In this document: positions 17,645 to 27,500 of the stretch, piece after piece
Layout: the number at the start of each line of letters is the position of its first letter
Numbering within the stretch: the stretch's first letter is position 1
NCBI RefSeq assembly: GCF_001429185.1
Contig: NZ_LMIW01000012.1
Span: 62,606-126,605, forward strand
Length of the DNA stretch: 64,000 bases
Reading direction: 5' to 3'
Source: Terrabacter sp. Root85
GTDB taxonomy: Bacteria; Actinomycetota; Actinomycetes; Actinomycetales; Dermatophilaceae
Notes under the pieces: generated by a model
What the model was told of the DNA's origin: nothing
Database searches by the model: none
The model's input: only the letters and a program-made list of their open reading frames with translations
Translations under genes and position numbers: made by a program

Positions 17645-18403
17645 ATGCAGGCTCTTGCTCTGGCCGACGAGACGAAGAACGTCTTCCAACAGGCCATCGA
17701 CGCCACCATCCCGATCGGCCAGTACCAGCTGCACTGGCTCGAGCTCATCGGTGTCCTCATCGGGCTCGCGTCCGCCTACCTCGGCATGCGCCGGTGGGTC
17801 CTGGCCTGGCCGGTGGGGATCCTCGCGAACATCATGCTGTTCTTCGTCTACCTCGGTGCCGTCTTCGGGGCCGACGAGCGCATCCCGCTCTTCGGTCAGG
17901 CCGGCCGGCAGGTCTTCTTCATCATCACGAGCATCTACGGCTGGTGGCGCTGGTCGCAGGTCCGCAGGCTCAACCACGCCGACGACTCGAGCGGTGTGGC
18001 GATCACGCCTCGCTGGGCCACGAGCCGCGAGCGCGTCGCCGTCGTCGTCTTCTGGCTCGTCGGCACGGTCGTCGTGCACCAGGCCTTCGTCTGGCTGTGG
18101 AACCTCTCGCCGAACCCGTTCTTCACGCCCGAGTGGTGGTTCTACTGGTGCGACGCCTGGATCTTCGTCGGCTCGATCGTCGCGACGTACGCCATGGCGC
18201 GCGGCTGGAACGAGTTCTGGCTGGCCTGGATCGCTGTCGACCTCGTCGGCGTGCCGTTCGCCTTCGCGACCGACTACGTGCCGACCGGTGTGCTGTACAC
18301 CTTCTACGGCCTCTTCGTCATCTACGGCTTCACCCAGTGGGTCAAGGTGTCACGGGTCGCCGAACGCGACGTCGAGCCGCAGCTGACCGGGACGTCGAGC
18401 TGA
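17645..18403 (+). CDS. ribM: Riboflavin transporter, PnuC-like (PnuX/RibM)
   Basis: A 252-residue membrane protein of the PnuC family with about seven helices: WLELIGVLIGLASAYLGMRR, WPVGILANIMLFFVYLGAVFG and SIYGWWRWSQVRR, with the Trp-rich substrate region of the family. In actinobacteria, PnuC-like proteins under an FMN riboswitch carry riboflavin (PnuX/RibM) rather than nicotinamide riboside, and the riboswitch here supports that role. The ATG at 17645 follows AAGGA by 10 nt; a GTG at 17588 would add a basic, unlikely extension. ribD starts 4 bp after its stop. Confidence 0.88.
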   Translation: MQALALADETKNVFQQAIDATIPIGQYQLHWLELIGVLIGLASAYLGMRRWVLAWPVGILANIMLFFVYLGAVFGADERIPLFGQAGRQVFFIITSIYGWWRWSQVRRLNHADDSSGVAITPRWATSRERVAVVVFWLVGTVVVHQAFVWLWNLSPNPFFTPEWWFYWCDAWIFVGSIVATYAMARGWNEFWLAWIAVDLVGVPFAFATDYVPTGVLYTFYGLFVIYGFTQWVKVSRVAERDVEPQLTGTSS

Positions 18404-18406
18404 CCC

Positions 18407-19441
18407 ATGGGTGACACGGCCGCCCCGGCATGGATGCGACGAGCCCTCCGGCTCGCCGCATCCGGGCCGTGGCCCGACCCCAACCCGCGGGTCGGCTGTG
18501 TCATCGTCGCGGCCGACGGCGCCCTGGTCGTCGGCGAGGGCCACCACCACGGGGCCGGCACGCCGCACGCCGAGATCGAGGCCCTGAGTTCCGCAGGCTC
18601 CGCGGCCCGGGGGGCGACCGCCTACGTGACGCTCGAGCCGTGCTCGCACACGGGCCGCACCGGTCCCTGCGCGGAGGCCCTCGTCGAGGCGGGTGTTGCG
18701 CGGGTCGTCTTCGCTCAGTCGGACCCGAACCCGGACGCCGCGGGAGGCGCCGAGGTGCTGCACGCCGCCGGCATCCACGTGACCGGAGGTGTGCTCGCCG
18801 ACGAGGCGGCCACGCTCAACGACCGCTGGGCGCGCAGCGTGGCCCTCGGCCGACCGCTCGTCACGTGGAAGCTCGCCACGACCCTCGACGGCAGGAGCGC
18901 GGCCGCCGACGGGAGCAGCCAGTGGATCACGGGAGAGGCGGCTCGCGCCGACGTCCACGCGCTGCGTGCGACCCGCGACGCCGTCCTCGTCGGCACGGGC
19001 ACCGTGCTCGCCGACGACCCCCGTCTCACCGTGCGTATGCCGGGTGGCGGGCTGGCGCCGCGCCAGCCCCTTCGCGTCGTCATGGGAGAGCGTCCACTTC
19101 CGGCCGGAGCGCGCCTCCACGACGCTCCGGGGGAGGTGCTGCACCTGACCACTCGCGACCCCAGCGAGGCACTGGGCCGGTTGTGGCACAGCGGAATCCG
19201 TGACGTCTGGCTCGAGGGCGGCCCCACGCTCGCCGCGGCGTTCCTCCGCGCCGGTCTCGTCGACGACGTCTACGCCTACGTCGCCCCGGCGCTGCTCGGC
19301 TCGGGCCGCGCTGCCGTGGCCGACCTCGGCATCACCTCCATCGCGGACGTCCGACGCCTCGATCTCGTCGACGTGACGGTCGTCGGGGGAGACGTCCGCA
19401 TCCACGCCGGCGCCCACCCGCGAGTGCACGCAGAACCCTGA
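18407..19441 (+). CDS. ribD: Riboflavin biosynthesis deaminase/reductase RibD
   Basis: A 344-residue bifunctional enzyme. The N-terminal deaminase domain (about 1-145) has the zinc motif HAEIEAL (near 54) with PCSHTGRTGPC (near 78-88); the C-terminal reductase domain has TWKLATTLDGRSAAADGSSQWITG, RDAVLVGTGTVLADDPRL and VWLEGGPTLAAAF. It turns the product of GTP cyclohydrolase II into the ribityl precursor of lumazine. It is the second gene of the FMN-riboswitch operon, with one internal CGTATGCCGG copy read in the Met-Pro frame (19035). Confidence 0.96.
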   Translation: MGDTAAPAWMRRALRLAASGPWPDPNPRVGCVIVAADGALVVGEGHHHGAGTPHAEIEALSSAGSAARGATAYVTLEPCSHTGRTGPCAEALVEAGVARVVFAQSDPNPDAAGGAEVLHAAGIHVTGGVLADEAATLNDRWARSVALGRPLVTWKLATTLDGRSAAADGSSQWITGEAARADVHALRATRDAVLVGTGTVLADDPRLTVRMPGGGLAPRQPLRVVMGERPLPAGARLHDAPGEVLHLTTRDPSEALGRLWHSGIRDVWLEGGPTLAAAFLRAGLVDDVYAYVAPALLGSGRAAVADLGITSIADVRRLDLVDVTVVGGDVRIHAGAHPRVHAEP

Positions 19442-19451
19442 GGAGACAGTC

Positions 19452-20069
19452 ATGTTCACCGGAATCGTCGAGGAGCTCGGAACCGTGGCCGCCATCGAGC
19501 ACGGCGCCGACTCGGCCGTGCTGCGCATCCACGGCCCCCTCGTCGTCAGCGACGCCACCCACGGCGCCTCCATCTCCGTCAACGGCGTCTGCCTCACCGT
19601 GACCGAGCACGACGCCGCGGGCTTCACGGTCGACGTCATGGCCGAGACCCTCGACCGCAGCAGTCTCGGGGCCCTGGCCCCCGGTGACCGCGTCAACCTC
19701 GAGCGCGCGATGCCGGCCGACGGTCGCTTCGGTGGTCACGTCGTGCAGGGCCATGTCGACGGGACTGCCACCATCACGGCGCGAACGCCCGGGGACCGTT
19801 GGGAGACGGTCGACTTCACGCTCCCACCGGGCCTCGCGGCATACGTGGTCGAGAAGGGCTCGATCACGGTGGACGGGGTCTCGCTCACCGTCGCCCACGT
19901 CGGCGACGACGCGTTCGGCGTCTCGCTCATCCCCACGACGCTCGACCTGACGACGCTCGGGCACAAGGGGGTCGGCGACGTCGTCAACCTCGAGGTCGAC
20001 GTCATCGCGAAGTACGTCGAGCGACTGCTCAGCCACCGACAGACCGACCGACAGGAGGTCGAGTCATGA
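19452..20069 (+). CDS. ribE: Riboflavin synthase alpha chain
   Basis: The 205-residue enzyme makes riboflavin from two lumazine molecules. It has two tandem lumazine-binding domains, the first beginning MFTGIVEELGTV with SISVNGVCLTV, the second around residue 97 with GGHVVQGHVDGTA and SITVDGVSLTVAHV. GAGGAGA-type purines (GAGGAGACAGTC) precede the ATG at 19452. Its last four bases overlap the ribBA start (ATGA). Confidence 0.96.
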   Translation: MFTGIVEELGTVAAIEHGADSAVLRIHGPLVVSDATHGASISVNGVCLTVTEHDAAGFTVDVMAETLDRSSLGALAPGDRVNLERAMPADGRFGGHVVQGHVDGTATITARTPGDRWETVDFTLPPGLAAYVVEKGSITVDGVSLTVAHVGDDAFGVSLIPTTLDLTTLGHKGVGDVVNLEVDVIAKYVERLLSHRQTDRQEVES

Positions 20070-21307
20070 CCACCCTCTCCACCGTCGAGGAGGCCCTCGA
20101 GGCCCTCCAGGCCGGCCGGCCCGTCCTCGTCCTCGACGACGAGGACCGCGAGAACGAGGGCGACCTGGTCCTCGCGGCGGAGACCGCCACCGAGGACTGG
20201 ATGGCATGGACCATCCGCCACTCGTCCGGCTACCTCTGCGCGCCGATGCCCGACGAGATCGCCGACCGGCTCGAGCTGCCGCTCATGGTCGCCGAGAACC
20301 GCGACCCGCTGCGGACCGCCTACACCGTGTCCGTCGATGCGGCGTCAGGGGTCACCACGGGCATCAGCGCGGCCGACCGCCTGCACACCGTCCGGGTGCT
20401 CGCCGACGTCGACTCGGTGCCCGCCGACCTCATCCGACCCGGGCACATCCTGCCGCTGCGCGCCCGCCACGGTGGCGTCCTGACCCGCCCCGGTCACACC
20501 GAGGCGGCGGTCGACCTGACCCGGCTCGCGGGCCTCTCGCCGGTCGGGGTCATCGGTGAGCTCGTCCACGACGACGGGACGATGATGCGCTTCGACGCCG
20601 TCGTCGGGCTCGGCCGCGAGTTCGGCCTGCCCGTCATCACCATCGAGCAGCTCATCGACCACCGGCAGCGCCTCGACCGGGTCGAGCGCCTCGCGACCAC
20701 CCGCATCCCGACGGTGCACGGCACGTTCACCGCCCACGGCTACCGCGACACCCTGACGGGCGACGAGCACGTCGCCCTCGTCAGCCCGCGCGGGCTGCAG
20801 GGCCGCGGCCGCAGCGGGCCCGTCGTCACGCGCCTGCACTCCGAGTGCCTGACCGGCGACGCGTTCGGGTCGCTGCGCTGCGACTGCGGACCCCAGCTGC
20901 AGGCATCGCTGGCGCGCGTCGGGCGCGACGGCGGCGTCGTCGTGTACCTCGGCGGTCACGAGGGCCGGGGGGTCGGGCTCGTCGACAAGCTCCGCGCGTA
21001 CTCCCAGCAGGACGGCGGCGCCGACACCGTCGATGCCCAAACGGCTCTCGGCCTTCCGGTCGACGCGCGGGAGTACGCCGCCGGTGCGGCGATCCTGCAC
21101 GACCTCGGTGCGACGCAGGTCGTCCTCCTGACGAACAACCCCAACAAGGTCGCGGCACTGCGCCACCTCGGGCTCGACGTCGTCGCGGTCGAGCGGCTCC
21201 ACGGACCGATGGGCGCAGACAACGAGCAGTACCTCACGACCAAGCGTGAGCGCATGGGCCACGACATCCCGGTCCCCACCGACCGGCACGGCAAGGAGAC
21301 GGCATGA
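20066..21307 (+). CDS. ribBA: Bifunctional DHBP synthase / GTP cyclohydrolase II
   Basis: A 413-residue fusion. The N-terminal RibB part makes dihydroxybutanone phosphate from ribulose 5-phosphate ([24 protein letters not shown]). The C-terminal RibA part opens GTP, with the zinc cysteines in [22 protein letters not shown], the GTP-binding [17 protein letters not shown] and [12 protein letters not shown]. Both active sites look intact. It therefore supplies both precursors for the pathway, and its substrate ribulose 5-phosphate is the one handled by Rpe 3 kb upstream. The ends overlap ribE and ribH by 4 bp each. Confidence 0.96.
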   Translation: MTTLSTVEEALEALQAGRPVLVLDDEDRENEGDLVLAAETATEDWMAWTIRHSSGYLCAPMPDEIADRLELPLMVAENRDPLRTAYTVSVDAASGVTTGISAADRLHTVRVLADVDSVPADLIRPGHILPLRARHGGVLTRPGHTEAAVDLTRLAGLSPVGVIGELVHDDGTMMRFDAVVGLGREFGLPVITIEQLIDHRQRLDRVERLATTRIPTVHGTFTAHGYRDTLTGDEHVALVSPRGLQGRGRSGPVVTRLHSECLTGDAFGSLRCDCGPQLQASLARVGRDGGVVVYLGGHEGRGVGLVDKLRAYSQQDGGADTVDAQTALGLPVDAREYAAGAAILHDLGATQVVLLTNNPNKVAALRHLGLDVVAVERLHGPMGADNEQYLTTKRERMGHDIPVPTDRHGKETA

Positions 21308-21774
21308 AGGACGGCGCCCCCACCATCAGCACCGACGGCACCGGGCTGCGGGTCGCCGTCGTCGCGGCGAGCTGGCACGACGTGGTCATGGACGGCCTCC
21401 TCGACGGCGCGCGTCGTGGCCTCGCGGATGCCGGGGTCACGCACGTCGACGTCGTGCGCGTCCCCGGGACGTTCGAGCTGCCGGTCGCGTGCGCGACCCT
21501 CGCCGACCGCTACGACGCGCTCGTCGCGCTGGGGGTCGTCATCCGCGGCGGCACGCCACACTTCGACTACGTCTGCCAGGCCGCGACCGTCGGCATCACC
21601 GACGTCTCGGTGCGCACGGGCACGCCGATCGGCTTCGGCGTGCTCACGTGCGACGACGAGGCCCAGGCGCTCGACCGCGCCGGGCTCCCCGGATCCGCCG
21701 AGGACAAGGGCCACGAGGCCGCGTCGGCGGCCGTCGCGACCGTCGTCGCCCTCCACGGCGTCGCCACGACGTGA
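21304..21774 (+). CDS. ribH: 6,7-dimethyl-8-ribityllumazine synthase
   Basis: A 156-residue subunit of the lumazine synthase capsid. Motifs are [17 protein letters not shown] (the Trp occupies the usual aromatic position), [33 protein letters not shown] with the catalytic His, and [19 protein letters not shown] overlap with ribBA shows coupling. It is the last rib gene; hisE follows 44 bp later with its own promoter. Confidence 0.96.
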   Translation: MKDGAPTISTDGTGLRVAVVAASWHDVVMDGLLDGARRGLADAGVTHVDVVRVPGTFELPVACATLADRYDALVALGVVIRGGTPHFDYVCQAATVGITDVSVRTGTPIGFGVLTCDDEAQALDRAGLPGSAEDKGHEAASAAVATVVALHGVATT

Positions 21775-21804
21775 GCACCGTCCGGGACACGGTTGCACGG
21801 CCCG

Positions 21805-21810
21805 TAGGCT
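21805..21810 (+). promoter_or_regulatory. -10 element (TAGGCT) for hisE-hisG, leaderless
   Basis: TAGGCT ends 8 nt before the GTG at 21819. The gap is too short for a normal ribosome-binding site. Confidence 0.5.
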
Positions 21811-21818
21811 GGGGCACC

Positions 21819-22082
21819 GTGAAGAGCTTTGAGCAGCTGTATGCCGAGCTGGCCGAGAAGGCGCAGACGCGACCCGAGGGTTCGGGCACCGTCGCGCAGC
21901 TCGACGCCGGCGTCCACGCGATCGGCAAGAAGATCGTCGAGGAGGCGGCCGAGGTGTGGATGGCCGCCGAGTACCAGTCGAACGACGAGGCCGCCGAGGA
22001 GATCAGCCAGCTCCTCTACCACCTGCAGGTCCTCATGCTCGCCAAGGGCATCTCGCTCGACGACGTCTACTCCCACCTCTGA
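21819..22082 (+). CDS. hisE: Phosphoribosyl-ATP pyrophosphatase
   Basis: An 87-residue MazG-like enzyme for the second step of histidine synthesis. Motifs are [29 protein letters not shown] (the EEAAE metal-binding acidic cluster) and [15 protein letters not shown]. The GTG at 21819 agrees with the -10 hexamer; longer frames run into ribH and are not coding. The pairing of hisE with hisG, away from hisI and hisF, is common in actinobacteria. Confidence 0.95.
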   Translation: MKSFEQLYAELAEKAQTRPEGSGTVAQLDAGVHAIGKKIVEEAAEVWMAAEYQSNDEAAEEISQLLYHLQVLMLAKGISLDDVYSHL

Positions 22083-22096
22083 GGACTGTTCACTCC

Positions 22097-22942
22097 ATGC
22101 TGCGAATCGCCGTGCCCAACAAGGGCTCTCTCTCCGACGCGACCGTCGAGCTGCTGCGCGAGGCGGGCTACCGCGTACGCCGTGACACCAAGGAGCTCGT
22201 CGTCGCCGACGCCGAGAACGACGTCGAGTTCTTCTACCTGCGCCCCCGCGACATCGCGGTCTACGTCGGGTCCGGCACGGTCGACGCAGGCGTCACCGGT
22301 CGTGACCTGCTGCTCGACTCGGGCTCGAGCGCCGTCGAGGTCATGTCGCTCGGCTTCGGCGCCTCGACCTTCCGGTATGCCGGCAAGCCCGGCCACGTGG
22401 CCACCGTCGACGACATCGCGGGCAAGCGCGTCGCCACGTCGTATGCCGGTCTGGTGCGTTCCGACCTCGCCGCTCGTGGGCTCGCCGCGGAGGTCGTGCG
22501 CCTCGACGGTGCGGTCGAGACGGCCATCACCCTCGGGGTCGCCGACTGCATCGCCGACGTCGTCGAGACCGGGACGACCCTGCGCCAGCAGGGCCTCGAG
22601 GTGTTCGGCGAGCCGATCCTGCAGTCCGAGGCCGTCCTCATCCGCGGCGACCGCCCCGGCGAGGACCAGGCCATCGAGGTGCTCCAGCGGCGCATCGCCG
22701 GCGTCATCACGGCCCGCACGTACGTCATGCTCGACTACGACTGCCCGAAGGACCTCGTCGACCGGGCCTGCCGGCTGACCCCGGGCCTCGAGTCGCCCAC
22801 GGTCTCGCCGATGCAGGACGAGGCGTGGGTCGCCGTGCGTGCCATGGTGCCTCGCATCGGGCGCAACCGACTCATGGACGAGCTCTACGACCTGGGCGCG
22901 CGGGCGATCCTCGTGACCGACATCGCCGCCTGCCGGCTGTGA
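22097..22942 (+). CDS. hisG: ATP phosphoribosyltransferase, long form
   Basis: The 281-residue enzyme is the first, feedback-inhibited step of histidine synthesis. The catalytic core (about 1-205) has IAVPNKGSLSDATVELLREAGY, DAGVTGRDLL and GAVETAITLGVADCIADVVETGTTL; the C-terminal 75 residues form the histidine-binding regulatory domain (ARTYVMLDYDCPKDL), so this is the HisZ-independent form. The ATG at 22097 lies 14 bp after hisE. Two CGGCATAC-motif copies 66 bp apart (22375, 22441) are in this gene. Confidence 0.96.
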   Translation: MLRIAVPNKGSLSDATVELLREAGYRVRRDTKELVVADAENDVEFFYLRPRDIAVYVGSGTVDAGVTGRDLLLDSGSSAVEVMSLGFGASTFRYAGKPGHVATVDDIAGKRVATSYAGLVRSDLAARGLAAEVVRLDGAVETAITLGVADCIADVVETGTTLRQQGLEVFGEPILQSEAVLIRGDRPGEDQAIEVLQRRIAGVITARTYVMLDYDCPKDLVDRACRLTPGLESPTVSPMQDEAWVAVRAMVPRIGRNRLMDELYDLGARAILVTDIAACRL

Positions 22943-23484
22943 CGCACGACGGGGACGACGGACGTGAACCGATGACGCAGCAGCCCTCCTCCCGGCCGGA
23001 GCACGACCCCGCCGCCGACTCCGCCGCGTGGGCGCCCTTCCGGCCCAAGCGGGGACGGGGCGTCGCCCTCGGCGTGGTCTGGTCCTCGCTCGCCGTCTTC
23101 GGCATCATCGCCGTCGTCATGCCGGCGCAGGTCGACGGCCGGTGGGGGCTCGGCGACCGCCTCATGTTCTTCGGACTCGGTGTCGCGATCGCCTTCCTCG
23201 CCTGGCGGTACGCGTCGATCCGCGCGGTGCCGAGCCGCGCCGGGCTCGTCGTGCGCAACCTCGTGCTCACCCGCACGCTCGAGTGGCCCGAGGTCGTCGG
23301 CATCCAGTTCGGCGGGGGAGAGCCCTGGGTCACCCTCGACCTCGAGGACGGCGACACCGTCGCGGTCATGGCGATCCAGAAGGCCGACGGTCCGCTCGCC
23401 GGCCGGGAGGCCTCTCGTCTCGCGGCGCTCGTCCAGGCGTTCGGCGAGGCGCGTGAGCCCGGGCCGCGGCAGGATCCGGCATGA
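22939..23484 (+). CDS. PH-domain membrane protein of unknown function
   Basis: A 181-residue protein with two hydrophobic segments (VALGVVWSSLAVFGIIAVVM and LMFFGLGVAIAFLAW) followed by a small bacterial PH-like domain (RAGLVVRNLVLTRTLEWPEVVGIQFGGGEPWVTLDLEDGDTVAVMAIQ). Genes of this kind often follow hisG in actinobacteria, and the GTGA overlap here indicates coupling with hisG. The GTG at 22939 is taken as start; ATG 22972 would remove 11 residues. The function is unknown. Confidence 0.8.
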   Translation: MTHDGDDGREPMTQQPSSRPEHDPAADSAAWAPFRPKRGRGVALGVVWSSLAVFGIIAVVMPAQVDGRWGLGDRLMFFGLGVAIAFLAWRYASIRAVPSRAGLVVRNLVLTRTLEWPEVVGIQFGGGEPWVTLDLEDGDTVAVMAIQKADGPLAGREASRLAALVQAFGEAREPGPRQDPA

Positions 23485-24032
23485 CGGCTGGGCAGACGGG
23501 TGAGCCGACGCCGGAGCGGATGCGCCACGCACTCGGCCATTTCGCCACGGGCGTGACGATCGTGACCGGGTTCGCCGAGGGCGGTGAGCCCGTCGGCTTC
23601 GCCTGCCAGTCGTTCGCGTCGGTCTCCCTGCACCCGCCGCTCGTGCTCTTCTGCGCCGACCACCGCGGCCGGTCGTGGCCGCGCATGCGCGACGACGGGC
23701 GCTTCACCGTCAACGTGCTCGGGCACGAGCAGCGCGACCTCATCGCGCGCTTCGGCTCGGCCGGCGGCGCCCGGTTCGACTCCCTGGACTGGGAGCCGTC
23801 GCACCATGGTGGCCCGAGCCTCCCGGGCGTGCTGATGCGCGTGCACTGCTCGGTCGAGCAGGTGCACGTCGCCGGGGACCACGACGTCGTCGTCGGCCGG
23901 GTCCTCGACCTCGAGGACGGTGAGTCGGGCCGGCCGATGCTCTTCTACCGGGGACGTCTCACGGTCACCGAGCGGCGTACGTCTGCCGGCGGCGACGAGG
24001 GACCCGCGGCGATCGACGACTACTGGGGCTGA
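23481..24032 (+). CDS. Flavin reductase family protein
   Basis: A 183-residue FMN-binding split-barrel protein: MRHALGHFATGVTIVTG, GFACQSFASVSLHPPLVLFCADHRGRSWPRM, GRFTVNVLGHEQRDLIARFG and a CSVEQVHVAGDHDVVVGRV segment, all typical of reductase components of two-component flavin monooxygenases. It is coupled to the PH-domain gene by an ATGA overlap. Its 3' end overlaps the convergent globin gene by 13 bp. No partner oxygenase is nearby, so the substrate is open. Confidence 0.88.
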   Translation: MTAGQTGEPTPERMRHALGHFATGVTIVTGFAEGGEPVGFACQSFASVSLHPPLVLFCADHRGRSWPRMRDDGRFTVNVLGHEQRDLIARFGSAGGARFDSLDWEPSHHGGPSLPGVLMRVHCSVEQVHVAGDHDVVVGRVLDLEDGESGRPMLFYRGRLTVTERRTSAGGDEGPAAIDDYWG

Positions 24033-24511
24033 GCCGACGAGGCCGTCGCCCGGGAGTCGGTGCCGTCCACCAGGCCGTCCCACGACCACTGCGGCACGGT
24101 CAGGCCGTCGGGCACGTCGTCGGCCGATCCGTGGTAGGTGCTCATGTAGCCCACCGCCCAGCTGAAGTACGCGACGAGCGCGTCGCGCACGTCCGGGTCG
24201 TCGGAGAGTCCGGCGTCCTCGACGGCTCGCTCGAAGCACTCGAGCGCCCGCTCGTCCATCTCCTGGTGCGGACCGTTGCCGGAGTGCAGCCGCACGACCG
24301 TCGACTCGCTCGCCACGGAGCCCGAGTAGGTGGGCGGGCCGCCGAGCGCCTCGGCCCAGTACGCCGCGAGCCGCATGGTGTGGTCGGGGTGGAAGCCGTG
24401 CGAGAAGGCGTGCGACACGACGGGGTCGACGAGGACGCGCTCGTGCCAGGCGTGAGCGAGGGCGACGAGCGCGGGCATCCCGCCGACGGCGTCGTAGATG
24501 GTCCGTGTCAC
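24020..24511 (-). CDS. Truncated hemoglobin-like protein
   Basis: A 163-residue protein resembling truncated globins: TRTIYDAVGGMPALVALAHAWHERVLVDPVVSHAFSHGFHPDHTMRLAAYWAEALGGPPTYS, with a His in HPDHTMRLA near the proximal position. Proteins of this type bind oxygen or NO, or act as oxidoreductases. I chose the GTG at 24511 because GGGAG stands 8 nt upstream; an ATG at 24538 is the alternative. It overlaps the flavin reductase gene tail to tail, and flavin reductases can supply electrons to globins, but a functional link is only a guess. Confidence 0.8.
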   Translation of the reverse strand: MTRTIYDAVGGMPALVALAHAWHERVLVDPVVSHAFSHGFHPDHTMRLAAYWAEALGGPPTYSGSVASESTVVRLHSGNGPHQEMDERALECFERAVEDAGLSDDPDVRDALVAYFSWAVGYMSTYHGSADDVPDGLTVPQWSWDGLVDGTDSRATASSAQPQ

Positions 24512-24548
24512 CGTCGCAGGCTCCCATCCCGCGGGCAACGCGACAAGG

Positions 24549-24573
24549 CCTCGGGACCGCAGGGGTCCCGAGG
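24549..24573 (-). terminator. Hairpin terminator of the IPT/TIG-CHAP gene
   Basis: A perfect 10-bp stem (CCTCGGGACC / GGTCCCGAGG) with a 5-nt loop lies 9 bp downstream of the stop of the large minus-strand gene and before the globin gene. Confidence 0.65.
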
Positions 24574-24581
24574 GCTCTCTG

Positions 24582-27500
24582 TCAGCGGAAGTGGATGAAG
24601 TTCGAAGGCCAGGAGTAGCCGCCTCGCTCGAGGATGCGCCGACCGCTCATCGACGTGTACGTCGCGCCGAGGACCGTTCCGCCGTAGCCGCTCTCGGAGA
24701 TCGCGACGGTGTCGCCGTCGGCACTGACCCAGTCCACGTACGCGACGTGGTTGGAGTTCCACTGGGCGATGTCGCCGACGCGGGGCTTCTGGTCGACGGC
24801 GAAGCCCTTGGCCCGGGCGTTCGTGTCCCAGTTCGTCGCGTTGCCGAGGTTGCCGGGGTTCTTGACCCCGTCACGCGAGAGGCGGTACGCGGAGAAGTTC
24901 GTGCAGTTGTTGCCCCACGGGTCGACGGGGTAGTTCCACGCGCGCTGGCCGTAGTAGCCGAACCGCTCGATGCAGTCCTGGGTCGCACGGGAGTAGCACT
25001 TCCAGCCGGTGGGTGCCGGGCCGCCGGTGATGGCCCAGGTGACGGTGGTGGAGCGGTAGATGGCGACGTTGGCGTTGCCGAGCACGCGCACCACCGACCC
25101 GCTCCCGCTCGTCCGGGTCGACCACAGCGTCACCCCGCGCGAGTTGCGCACGACGAAGTTGCCGTCGGTCTGCATCGTGGCCGTGCTCCCGGCACCCGTC
25201 GTGAAGGCCGCCCACTGGCGCACTCCGGCGGCGGAGGTCAGCACGAGGTTGCCGTCGGTGCGCATCGTCAGCAGCCACGCCTTGCTCGTCGACAGGATCG
25301 ACTCGCCGGAGCGCAGCACCTGGCCGGGCAGCATCCGGTCGTAGCGGTAGCCACGGTGGTCCCACACGGTCGTCGTGCCCTGGCGTACCTGGAGCAGGCC
25401 GTCGTTGGTCAGCGTGAGCAGGCCGCCCGTCCAGCCGGTGGTCCCGCTCGACCACGCGACCGTGCCGTTGGTGCGGAGCATGACGACGTTGCCGTCGGCT
25501 CGGACCGCGAGGCGGTTGCCTGCGCCGGTCGTGCCGCTCGTCCACCGTCGGACACCTGACGAGGTGCTGATGACGAGGTTGCCGTCCGCCTGCATCGTTG
25601 CGAGGTACGCCCCCGTGGCTGACCGCAGCGCAGTGCCGGACGAGAGCCACTGGCCGGACCGCAGCGTCGCGCCGGCGACGTAGGTGAAGCCGTCGGTGCG
25701 CACGACGGTGCCGGCGCGCGTCGTGACGCGGATCGGGATCGGGCCAGTGGCGATGCGGGCCGGGACCGCCGCGGTCAGCTGGGTGACCGAGACCCGGGTG
25801 AACGAGGTCGCCGCGACACCGTTGAAGAGGACGTCGCGCACGTCGGTGAACGACGTGCCGCGCAGGGTGACGACCGTGCCACCGGCCAGCGGACCTGAGG
25901 CCGGCGAGACCGAGGCGACGACGGGCGGGTCCTGGAAGCTGAAGCGGCCCGCGGGAACGACGGGCGAGGTGCCACCGGGAGTCGTGACGCGCACGTCCAC
26001 GTCAGCCTCGGCGTGGACCGGCAGGGTGACCCGCAGCTGGGTCGCCGAGAGGCGCGTCACCGCGGTGGCGGCGACGCCGCCGAACGTCACGGACGAGACG
26101 CGGTCGTAGGCCGTCCCGGTGAGGACGACCGTGCCGCCGCCCTTCGTGGGTGCCAGGGAGGGGGAGACCGCCGTGACGGTCGGCACGGCCTGGTAGGTGA
26201 ACCGAGCGGCAGCGGCGGCCGGCGACACGCCGCCGGGAGTCGTGACGCGGACGTCGACCGTGCCGACGGCCTGGGCGGGTGCCGTGACCCGCAGCGTCGT
26301 GTCGGACACCCGGACGAGCCCGGTGCCGGCCACGCCGCCGAAGTCCACGCCCGTCGCGAGGCCGAGGCGGGTGCCCGTGACGGTGACGACGGTGCCGCCG
26401 CGCAGCGGCCCCGCCGGGACGGACAGGGCGGACACGGCGGGCACGCCGACGTAGGTGAACCGCCCGCCCGCGGACTCGGGGCTCGTGCCGTTGGGATTGG
26501 TGACGCGTACGGACACCGTCCCCTCGGGCTGCGCCGGGGCGGTGACCCGGAGGCTGGTGTCCGAGACGCGCACGAGACCGGTGGCGGCGACGGCGCCGAA
26601 GCGGACCGCGGTGGCGTCGGACAGGTGGGCGCCGGTGATCGTCACGACCGTGCCGCCGCGGAGCGGGCCCGCCGTGGCGGACAGCGCGCCGACGACCGGA
26701 GGCGAGCCGTAGGCGAAGCGGGCGCCGACCCCGGTGGCAGAGGTGCCCCCCGGGGTGGTGACCTGGACGTCGACGGGTCCGGAGGCGTGGCGCGGCGTCG
26801 TGGCGCGCAGCGTCGTCGCTGAGACGCGGACGAGGTTGGTCGCCGCGACCGAGCCGAAGCGGACGGCGGTCGCCCGGCTCAGACCCGTGCCGGTCAGCGT
26901 CACGACGGTGCCCCCGGACGGAGGACCCGTCTGGGGGGACAGGGAGGTGATGGCCGGGACCGGGTCGAACGCGAAGGTGCTCGACGTGTGCTCGGGCGAC
27001 GTGCCGTACGGGGTCGTCACGGTGACGGCGACCACCCCGGCCGCGTGGGCGGGTGTCGTGGCCCGGATGCTTGTGGCCGACACGAAGGTGAAGCGTGCGG
27101 GCGTACCGCCGAAGTCGACGCGGGTCACGCCCGTGAACCGGGTCCCGGTGAGCGTGACGACGGTGCCACCACGGACCGGTCCGGCGGTGGTCGACAGCGA
27201 CGCGACGGCCGGCGGTGCCTGGTAGCCGTAACGGGCTCGTGAGGTCACGGCCGAGGTGCCGCCCGGGGTGGTCACGCGTACGTCCACGGTCCCCACGGGA
27301 CGCGCCGGCGTCGTGACCCGGAGCGCGGTCGCCGAGACCGGCACGACCTTCGTCGTGGCCGTGGAGCCGAACGCGACGCTCGTGGCCCGGCTGAGACCGG
27401 TGCCCGTCAGGGTCACGGTGACCCCACCAGCCGTGGGGCCCGAGGCGGAGGAGATCCCAGTCAGGGTCGGAACCGTTTCGTAGGCAAAGCTGTTCGCGGA

